A DNA stretch of 64,000 nt from Nematostella vectensis (taxonomy: Eukaryota; Cnidaria; Anthozoa; Actiniaria; Edwardsiidae): NCBI RefSeq assembly GCF_932526225.1, contig NC_064047.1, positions 13,094,460 to 13,158,459 on the forward strand, in the 5' to 3' direction. Every line of letters starts with the position of its first letter. The stretch's first letter is position 1. The position numbers and the translations under genes were made by a program. This document shows positions 57,901-64,000 of this stretch, in pieces. Below the pieces are notes generated by a model. That model was given only the letters and a program-made list of their open reading frames with translations. It did not search any database and was not told the DNA's origin.

Positions 57901-60900
57901 CACAGGGAGCTCGATTGGAAATCCGGTGAGAAGGCCTGGCACTAGGCCAGTGCATTAGCGGTAAGATGATTTTTGGACAAGATACATGTCGAGACTTTCC
58001 TGTTATCATTACGCTTTCGACACCTCGGAAACTAAAAGCTAGCAGCTTTAAACAACTCGGGCAACCCTAGTAAACTAGCGATTAATTGGCTTCTTCGTGG
58101 ACAAACTACACAACATATTTAGTTGACTCGCTAAACTGCCAAGACTGACTTTCTGAATACTCAGAGCGGTAATTGTACCTAGACGCCAAGCAAACTATTT
58201 TAAAGGGTTTTTCTCCGATCTCCCCCTCCACAAAATCAAGCAGCTTTGGTCTCAAGATGTGATCCGTGGTCAGAGTCGTATGTCTGCTTCACGTTGAAAT
58301 ATTAGGGTGATTACCTTGACAAGTCTAATTTATTTATTTATTTTAGGTTGGGGAAGTACCCGAAAGTGTCCGCCTCACGAATGTGTGAAGACTTCAAGCA
58401 GTTGCTAGATGAGTCAACTATAGAGGACTCGATACATGACGTCACACTTATGGTATGTCAATGACGTCAAACTTACATGCACATGACGTCACACTTATGG
58501 TACGTCATTACGTCAAACTGACATGCAAATGACGTCACAGTTATGGTATGTCAATGACGTCAAATCGACAAGCACATGATGTCACACTTATGGTATGTCA
58601 ATGACGTCAAACTGACAAGCACATGACGTCACAGTTACGGTATGTCATTGACGTCAAATTGACAAGCACATGACGCCACGCTTATGGTATGTCAATGACG
58701 TCAAACTGACAAGCGCATGACGTCACACTTATGGTATATCATTGACGTCAAACTGACAAGCACATGACGTCACACTTATGGTATGTCAATGACGTCCAAC
58801 TGACAAGCACATGACGTCACACCTATGGTTTGTCAATGACGTCAAACTGACAAGCACATTACGTCACAAATTTTGTAGTGAGCCACGCAGCCTATAACAG
58901 ATTAGCTATTTATGATATCAAACTAACAACAATTTTTACGCTAATGACGCCACAATTTACAAAAATTACGTCATAATTATGCAAACGTCAAGCCAAAAGT
59001 CCAAATTAGCCGCCTTTTCACGAGGGATATTAAAATGAGTATTGTTTAAAAATAAGATCATAGCAGGGGTAATAAATACGAGAATCAGCTAAACTGGTCC
59101 ATACTGGCCAGTTTTTGTCACCCGTCAAAAAAATTACGATAGTCAAAGCGTATTGGAAAAGAAAAGAAAGAAAATAAAAGAGAACAAAGAAAGAAAATAA
59201 AAGAGAAAATAAAATAAAAGAGAACAAAGAAATTGACCTTGAAGATTGTCGAGCAGTCGGAAATACAGCGTCCATCTGCAAGATCACCTTCCACGATCGA
59301 ACTCCTTATTTGCGATATTTGCCTGAATGTATCTCAAGCTATCTCACAAGTACGCGCTTGGATTCGCCGGATGAATGTATCTCAAGCTATCTAACAAGTA
59401 CGCGCTTGGATTCGCCGGATGAATGTATCTCAAGCTATCTAACAAGTGCGCGCTTGGATTCGCCGGATGAATGTATCTCAAGCTATCTAACAAGTACGCG
59501 CTTGGATTCGCCGAATGAATGTATCTCAAGCTATCTAACAAGTACGCGCTTGGATTCGCCGGATGAATGTATCTCAAGCTATCTAACAAGTACGCGCTTG
59601 GATTCGCCGAATGAATGTATCTCAAGCTATCTAACAGTTACGCGCTTGGATTCGCCGGATGAATGTATCTCAAGCTATCTAACAGTTACGCGCTTGGATT
59701 CGCCGGATGAATGTATCTCAAGCTATCTAACAAGTACGCGCTTGGATTCGCCGGATGAATGTATCTCAAGCTATCTAACAAGTACGCGCTTGGATTCGCC
59801 GAATGAATGTATCTCAAGCTATCTCACAAGTGCGCGCTTGGATTCGCCGGATGAATGTATCTCAAGCTATGTAACAAGTACGCGCTTGGATTCGCCGGAT
59901 GAATGTATCTCAAGCTATCTAACAAGTACGCGCTTGGATTCGCCGGATGAATGTATCTCAAGCTATCTAACAAGTACGCGCTTGGATTCGCCGAATGAAT
60001 GTATCTCAAGCTATCTCACAAGTGCGCGCTTGGATTCGCCGGATGAATGTATCTCAAGCTATCTAACAAGTACGCGCTTGGATTCGCCGGATGAATGTGT
60101 CTCAAGCTATCTAACAAGTACGCGCTTGGATTCGCCGGATGAATGTATCTCAAGCTATCTAACAAGTACGCGCTTGGATTCGCCGAATGAATGTATCTCA
60201 AGCTATCTAACAGTTACGCGCTTGGATTCGCCGGATGAATGTATCTCAAGCTATCTAACAAGTACGCGCTTGGATTCGCCGGATGAATGTATCTCAAGCT
60301 ATCTAACAAGTACGCGCTTGGATTCGCCGAATGAATGTATCTCAAGCTATCTAACAAGTGCGCGCTTGGATTCGCCGGATGAATGTATCTCAAGCTATCT
60401 AACAAGTGCGCGCTTGGATTCGCCGGATGAATGTATCTCAAGCTATCTAACAAGTACGCGCTTGGATTCGCCGAATGAATGTATCTCAAGCTATCTAACA
60501 AGTACGCGCTTGGATTCGCCGGATGAATGTGTCTCAAGCTATCTAACAAGTACGCGCTTGGATTCGCCGGATGAATGTATCTCAAGCTATCTAACAAGTA
60601 CGCGCTTGGATTCGCCGAATGAATGTATCTCAAGCTATCTAACAGTTACGCGCTTGGATTCGCCGGATGAATGTATCTCAAGCTATCTAACAAGTACGCG
60701 CTTGGATTCGCCGGATGAATGTATCTCAAGCTATCTAACAAGTACGCGCTTGGATTCGCCGAATGAATGTATCTCAAGCTATCTAACAAGTGCGCGCTTG
60801 GATTCGCCGGATGAATGTATCTCAAGCTATCTAACAAGTGCGCGCTTGGATTCGCCGGATGAATGTATCTCAAGCTATCTAACAAGTACGCGCTTGGATT

Positions 60901-63211
60901 CGCCGAATGAATGTATCTCAAGCTATCTCACAAGTACGCGCTTGGATTCGCCGAATGAATGTATCTCAAGCTATCTAACAAGTACGCGCTTGGATTCGCC
61001 GGATGAATGTATCTCAAGCTATCTAACAAGTGCGCGCTTGGATTCGCCGGATGAATGTATCTCAAGCTATCTAACAAGTACGCGCTTGGATTCGCCGAAT
61101 GAATGTATCTCAAGCTATCTCACAAGTACGCGCTTGGATTCGCCGAATGAATGTATCTCAAGCTATCTAACAAGTACGCGCTTGGATTCGCCGGATGAAT
61201 GTATCTCAAGCTATCTAACAAGTACGCGCTTGGATTCGCCGGATGAATGTATCTCAAGCTATCTAACAAGTACGCGCTTGGATTCGCCGAATGAATGTAT
61301 CTCAAGCTATCTAACAAGTACGCGCTTGGATTCGCCAAATGAATGTATCTCAAGCTATCTCACAAGTACGCGCTTGGATTCGCCGGATGAATGTATCTCA
61401 AGCTATCTAACAAGTGCGCGCTTGGATTCGCCGGATGAATGTATCTCAAGCTATCTAACAAGTACGCGCTTGGATTCGCCGGATGAATGTATCTCAAGCT
61501 ATCTAACAAGTACGCGCTTGGATTCGCCGGATGAATGAATCTCAAGCTATCTCACAAGTACGCGCTTGGATTCGCCGGATGAATGTATCTCAAGCTATCT
61601 AACAAGTACGCGCTTGGATTCGCCGGATGAATGTATCTCAAGCTATCTAACAAGTACGCGCTTGGATTCGCCGGATGAATGAATCTCAAGCTATCTAACA
61701 AGTACGCGCTTGGATTCGCCGGATGAATGTATCTCAAGCTATCTAACAAGTACGCGCTTGGATTCGCCGAATGAATGTATCTCAAGCTATCTAACAAGTA
61801 CGCGCTTGGATTCGCCGGATGAATGAATCTCAAGCTATCTAACAAGTACGCGCTTGGATTCGCCGAATGAATGTATCTCAAGCTATCTAACAAGTACGCG
61901 CTTGGATTCGCCGAATGAATGTATCTCAAGCTATCTAACAAGTACGCGCTTGGATTCGCCGGATGAATGTATCTCAAGCTATCTAACAAGTACGCGCTTG
62001 GATTCGCCGGATGAATGAATGTGAATGTGTGAGATTGTGTGGGTGATTGCCCTTCCCAAATAAGGGGCTGACTGCCGTACATAACCTACATCATATAAAG
62101 CATTCTGAGTATCTGTTGGTATTTTCCCAGGTGGAAAGTCACACATTCCCAGCCCATTCCTTCATCTTAGCGTCACGCAGTGCCGTCTTACGTGACCTCC
62201 TGCAGGCAGATGATGTCACGCAACGTGGAAATCAAGTATCCCGGATCTTAACCCTTCCGGCTGTAAAAGATATTACCGTCGCTTCCAAATACCTTCAGGT
62301 AAGAACACATCAAATGGGTACCACTAAGGATGCTATGGGCCGTTTTTAAGGTGGGGGTCCTGTGGTGTTATTTTGGCGCGAAATGGAGACTTTGAAAGGT
62401 CGGAATAGAAGACTTGCACTAAGAAATCACGTGACTTGCACTAAGAAATCACGTGACTTGCACTAAGAAATCACGTGACTTGCACTAACGATTCACGTGA
62501 CTTGCACTAAGAAATCACCTGACTGTTTGAGTGGCAAATTCACAAAATATTGCTGTTACACCAGACAGCGATGAAAAACTAATAAAAATAAGCATTTTTT
62601 GTCATTCATGGAAATTTTCTGGTTGATTCGTAAGCTCTGTTGCCTTTTTTGACGCAAAAAGCCGGAGCGTGCGCAGGTTTGCTACCCAAAAAGTCACGTG
62701 AATTTTCGGTGTTGGCTACAATGGTCTCGCAGCGTTTTGAAGCTTTTTCATCAACGATAAAGCGTGTGGCTTCATACTCTATTTTCTTAAATACGAATTA
62801 AATTTATTCTCCGTGGTGGCACAGAAATTATAGCCTTTCATCTGGTGCAGGTTATATACAAGAAGTACCACCCCCCTCTCCCCCTCCCCGCTAGATATCT
62901 TTATCAGCGTCGTTTCTCACCCAGGATATCTACAGCGGGGCGTATGTGGACGAGTCCTGCATTTTCCAAAATCTTAACAAACCTCCTTATGAGAACAAGC
63001 CCATGATTGTAATGGACTTCGCCTCAAATACACAAGGCGGTGGTGAGGAGAATATAGAGCCCTGGAGCACAAGGCTTGCTGGATGGGGAGATCTGGATGA
63101 TCTCTCAACGTCGGGTGCTTCTGATCAGAGTGCGAAATCTTCGCACAGGCAGCGAGGAAAGAGTAAGACGAAATCGCCCCAAAAGAAGGAGAGGAAAAGG
63201 GAAACAACGGG
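41745..63211 (+). CDS. IBTK: IBTK orthologue (inhibitor of Bruton tyrosine kinase), 3'-truncated by window
   Basis: In vertebrates IBTK is an ankyrin/RCC1/BTB protein that binds BTK and acts as a CUL3 substrate adaptor. Core exons (plus): 41745-42053, 42834-42924, 44745-44872, 45308-45418, 46671-46756, 47012-47096, 48017-48134, 48288-48328, 54487-54617, 55976-56163, 56809-56850, 57536-57767, 58347-58452, 62131-62298, 62925-63211, totalling 2123 nt (707 codons plus 2 nt), all in phase. Landmarks in human order are the ankyrin DRFGRHVLH and GWTALHR-type block, YTWGSNTNFTLGH, CGHGRGGRLGHGDE, FGLNNMHQLG, VAAGKYHSAF, TDRGDIYLL, SIHDVTLM and FPAHSFILASRS (first BTB). One intron has a GC-AG pair (donor at 44873). 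The second BTB and C-terminus lie to the right. An extra SH3 exon may be included. The start ATG has G at +4. Confidence 0.94.
42060..42400. repeat. CAT/ATC microsatellite
   Basis: TCATCATCATTATCATCACTACCACCATTAT in about 30-36 bp higher units just after the exon 1 donor of IBTK, with more (ATC)n at 42345-42400 and 42575-42600. The 65-aa minus-strand Met/Val/Ile frame is an artefact. Confidence 0.9.
43190..43470. repeat. Probable non-LTR retrotransposon 3' end
   Basis: A block ends with an (AAATA)n-type tail (TCTAAATAAAATAAAATAAATAAAAT, 43445-43470), preceded by GTGTGGAGGAAGCCTC. Such tails are typical of CR1/L2-like LINE 3' ends. No reverse transcriptase is present. It is in IBTK intron 2. 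Confidence 0.4.
43834..44010 (+). CDS. SH3-domain exon, phase 1-1, inside IBTK
   Basis: The acceptor gtgtaccag precedes 43834 and the donor gtaaga starts at 44011. Joined to IBTK exon 2 (phase 1) it reads VEARVITDHKTL, DDELDLNAGDIITNV, YWMGTLKGKRGFFPKDCVEVIKQ, an SH3 fold with DDEL, the W of the peptide groove, GxxGFFP and the terminal V.VI strand. It is closest, from memory, to the CIN85/CD2AP first SH3; the usual ALYDY is degenerate (ARVITDH). It is 177 nt (2+58 codons+1), so it can be included or skipped between exons 2 and 3 without frame loss. IBTK in vertebrates lacks an SH3. An alternative is an exon stranded from another gene by duplication. Confidence 0.75.
43975..44128. repeat. 36-bp in-frame repeat, 4 copies, spanning the SH3 exon donor
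   Basis: The unit GGTAAGACTAAAGGCTGTGT plus AGAAGTCATCAAACAA carries the exon end (VEVIKQ) and the donor. Donors recur at 44011, 44047, 44083 and 44119. With 36 bp per unit and no stop, use of any later donor adds 12, 24 or 36 residues (G(K/R)TK(G/D)CVEVIKQ) and keeps phase 1. This is the only junction array here whose alternative sites are all coding. Confidence 0.93.
44745..54617 (+). CDS. IBTK: IBTK RCC1-like repeat exons
   Basis: Seven exons encode the beta-propeller repeats: 44745-44872 (YTWGSNTNFTLGH), 45308-45418 (CKFHSAFLTGDGKVLTCGHG), 46671-46756 (SIAAAQDHTLLVMER), 47012-47096 (GVVFSFGLNNMHQLGHSPP), 48017-48134 (GVAAGKYHSAFYTHTELF), 48288-48328 (HLKGEKYQTIPRQ), 54487-54617 (ASVMCSDNATVCATDRGDIYLL). 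Three of these exons have a splice site embedded in a tandem array, and intron 8 is 6.2 kb because of a 23-bp array. Exon 44745-44872 needs a GC donor (CAG then gcaaga). Confidence 0.93.
45610..46695. repeat. 40-bp minisatellite, about 22 copies, spanning a splice acceptor
   Basis: The unit is ggtattgtttgatatattccag then GCACCCTGTATGTTGAGT: acceptor plus the first ~24 nt of IBTK exon 46671-46756. Only the last copy runs on into the exon (GGTATTGGAGATG). An upstream acceptor would read APCMLSGIV-stop, so only the last one gives an open frame. The array is interrupted at 46130-46300. Confidence 0.96.
46133..46305. repeat. About 75-bp direct duplication inserted in the 40-bp array
   Basis: Two copies of TTTGTTGTGGTTTGAAAT...AAAAATTCAAACC(C/A)TGCCACA, each with TTTGAA/TTCAAA inverted ends, interrupt the acceptor array. 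Confidence 0.85.
47055..47762. repeat. 88-bp repeat, about 8 copies, spanning a splice donor
   Basis: TGGACAC recurs at 88-bp spacing (for example 47311, 47399). The unit is the end of IBTK exon 47012-47096 (GGACACAG...CTAGTGCCTAAAATG) then gtaatcacatgactctttgcatg. Intronic copies drift in the exon part (CATTTTC for CAGAGTC), but almost all keep ATGgtaatc. Use of a later donor would read through TGA within the first intronic codons. Confidence 0.95.
48362..53618. repeat. 5.2-kb 23-bp minisatellite with higher-order structure, about 228 copies
   Basis: The unit is TGTATTTGGCTTGTGATAGCTAA, variants GCTAAAG, GATAAAG, GCATGTG, GCATTTG, GTGGTAG, CCAATG, TCATAGG. The rare variant pair GCCAATG...GTCATAGG occurs near 50390, 50570, 51210, 52180, 52830 and 53215. 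Longer blocks repeat at about 1.61 kb (70 units; e.g. the GATAAAG...GTGGTAG block near 51005 and 52615) and about 1.79 kb (78 units; near 49710 and 51505). It lies in IBTK intron 8, starting 35 bp after the exon donor, and contains no junction. Confidence 0.97.
53619..54486. other. IBTK intron 8 remainder, nothing recognised
   Basis: Unique-looking sequence with a C run plus (CA)n at 54143-54165. No supported gene. Confidence 0.5.
54573..55850. repeat. 55-bp repeat, about 23 copies, spanning a splice donor
   Basis: The unit is ACATCTATCTACTTCAGCAT plus TACACCTGCCAAAGAGTCAT plus CAATAG then gtgagtgcg: the last 46 nt of IBTK exon 54487-54617 plus donor. Copies differ mainly as CAGC/CAAC and GTTA/GTCA. 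Every copy keeps the donor. Using any later donor reads AGG TGA, an immediate stop. Confidence 0.97.
55976..63211 (+). CDS. IBTK: IBTK post-propeller and first BTB exons
   Basis: 55976-56163 (LQVCGGNFDV, GEVYQWRS), 56809-56850 (VSDIAVGKNLLIIT), 57536-57767 (FMCTQSDDV, ERIPMVHRG, KGFAVLQSHPSAG), 58347-58452 (EDFKQLLDES, EDSIHDVTLM), 62131-62298 (SHTFPAHSFILASRSAVLRDLLQ) and 62925-63211 (DIYSGAYVDESC, GWGDLDDLS, then a Lys/Arg/Ser-rich linker KSPQKKERKRE). The BTB domain is split over the last three. The final exon ends in phase 2 with donor gtatgg at 63212. The human equivalent also has a basic linker before the second BTB. Confidence 0.9.
56250..56604. mobile_element. MITE-like fold-back element, 355 bp
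   Basis: Terminal inverted repeats are CAGTCACTTCGTCCA (56250) and TGGACGAAGTGACTG (ending 56604). The subterminal GTCCACAAGTTGAGTCAACTC is tandemly repeated three times on the left and inverted once on the right. The centre is AT-rich. No coding capacity. It is in IBTK intron 10. Confidence 0.75.
58433..58872. repeat. 48-bp repeat, about 9 copies, spanning a splice donor and rich in TGACGTCA
   Basis: The unit is CATGACGTCACACTTATG then gtatgtcaatgacgtcaaactgacaagca. The first copy is the end of IBTK exon 58347-58452 (HDVTLM) plus donor. Each unit contains two TGACGTCA/TGACGTCAA cores, the CRE palindrome, one of them inside the coding sequence for HDVT. Confidence 0.95.
59326..62022. repeat. 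48-bp minisatellite, about 56 copies
   Basis: The unit is GTATCTCAAGCTATCTAACA plus AGTACGCGCTTGGATTCGCC plus GGATGAAT, with variants AGTGCGCG, CAGTTACG, CCGAATG. It has higher-order block repeats. It is in IBTK intron 13, about 110 bp before the BTB exon. Because 48 is a multiple of three, frames are open on both strands, including a 742-codon plus-strand frame. Confidence 0.97.
62403..62705. mobile_element. MITE-like element, copy 1, with tandemly multiplied end
   Basis: The left end GAATAGAAGACTTGCACTAA then GAAATCACGTGAC matches the ends of the copy at 63221-63476. Here the 22-bp GACTTGCACTAAGAAATCACGT is repeated five times. The right end (AAAGTCACGTGAATTTTC) is degenerate. It is in IBTK intron 14. 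Confidence 0.6.
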
Positions 63212-63220
63212 GTATGGAAA

Positions 63221-63476
63221 TAGAATAGGGACTTGCGCTAAGAGATCACGTGACTGTTTGGGCGGCAAACTAGCGCTCGCTCAGGGTTTTAGCGGCAAAA
63301 TAAAAGCAAAAAAAAGCAACTTATTCAGCGCATACGAAAACCACCAGGAGTTTTTCAGAAAGGGTTTAGTTTCATTTAAAGGTTTCTAGTCTTTCTAGTA
63401 ATTTCTGCGATTATTTTGGTTTGAATTTTTCACCCAGAAAGGTCACGTGATCTCCTAGAGCAAGTCCGCTATTCTA
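63221..63476. mobile_element. MITE-like element, copy 2, 256 bp
   Basis: Inverted ends: TAGAATAGGGACTTGCGCTA then AGAGATCACGTGAC at 63221-63254, and GGTCACGTGATCTCCTAGAG then CAAGTCCGCTATTCTA at 63441-63476. It begins 9 bp after the donor of IBTK exon 15. The frame through it (to 63389) is not coding. Confidence 0.8.
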
Positions 63477-63804
63477 GAGCATAACTTATATACTTATTTT
63501 TGCAAGATAACAGAAAATATCGTGGTAATGAAAGAAAAAGCTTCACCAGATAACAGCTTTTCATGGTTTCTCTCTTTTAAGAGAATGAAACTTTACCATG
63601 AAGACTAAGGCGCCCTCGAAAAATTATTTTGAGAAAATGTGAGAAAATATGACAAAGAGTAACACCGCGTAATTTTTTTCCGGTTGACCACAACCGCGTA
63701 TAACAAACAGTAAGGAGCTCGTTATGGAGACTAAAAAAATATTATATACAGAGATCTTGTTGGCTTACACGAGGCTATGTTCATGATACCTTAAAGAAGG
63801 TCAA

Positions 63805-63935
63805 TCACGCCACCATTTTATTCTCCCACTCCATGGCGAGTCGCACAAGGCATCCATTTCCATCGGCTAATCCAAGCAAGGAACCAATATTTTTTCAATA
63901 AAATATCGTCAATAGAGTATTAAACTTAACTCGTG
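63805..63935. repeat. Dispersed repeat, copy B
   Basis: Same ordered blocks as 1487-1612: CGCCaCCATTTTATTCTCC, GCATCCATTTCCATC, AACCAATATTTT, GAGTATTAAAC. It is in IBTK intron 15 near the right edge. Confidence 0.55.
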
Positions 63936-64000
63936 GGTATTTATTTGGAGTTTTTTCGCAGATAAACCGATGTATTTTCAGCCGTAAACAATAATAAAGG

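Noticed and set aside
59310-61538. 742-codon plus-strand reading frame
   Set aside because: Lies entirely in a 48-bp tandem array within an IBTK intron; all frames without a stop in one unit stay open, and both strands are open.
62946-63389. 147-codon frame continuing past the IBTK linker exon
   Set aside because: After 63211 it enters a MITE; a good donor at 63212 ends the exon in phase.
1-64000. tRNA, rRNA or snRNA genes
   Set aside because: I looked for cloverleaf boxes and conserved snRNA blocks by eye and found none I could support; a tRNAscan or Infernal run would be decisive.

Overview
The window is eukaryotic. It holds intron-rich genes with GT-AG splice sites and in-phase exon joins, many minisatellites, decayed transposons, and metazoan protein families (a dual-GAF cyclic-nucleotide phosphodiesterase and IBTK). 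An invertebrate metazoan is likely. An anthozoan-like cnidarian is my guess, from general character only.

Layout. (1) About 1-19160, minus strand: a dual-GAF phosphodiesterase of the PDE5/6/11 (PDE2-related) group. I traced 23 coding exons whose splice phases all agree, from the start codon to the middle of the catalytic domain. The 3' end lies left of the window. (2) About 19.2-31.1 kb: intergenic DNA with a 6.2-kb fold-back element (20.0-26.2 kb), a BEL/Pao gag-like fragment, and a protein-primed-type DNA polymerase B pseudogene split by a 2.9-kb insertion. (3) 31622-41209, minus strand: a complete 14-exon gene for a 584-residue charged coiled-coil protein that I do not recognise. (4) 41745-63211, plus strand: an IBTK orthologue (ankyrin, RCC1-like repeats, first BTB). 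It is divergently paired with gene 3 across a 535-bp spacer and runs off the right end. An extra phase 1-1 exon encoding an SH3 domain sits between the ankyrin and RCC1 exons.

The main observation is that tandem repeats in all three genes repeatedly span an exon-intron junction. The repeat unit holds the end of a coding exon plus its splice donor (in one case the acceptor plus exon start), so the gene carries arrays of duplicate splice sites. I count eleven such junctions: five in the phosphodiesterase, one in the coiled-coil gene, five in IBTK. Other introns hold large arrays that do not contain a junction: a 5.2-kb 23-bp array with higher-order structure, a 2.7-kb 48-bp array, and a 1.75-kb strand-asymmetric array that mimics 3' splice sites. 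Nearly all long open reading frames in the window are artefacts of arrays whose unit length is a multiple of three.
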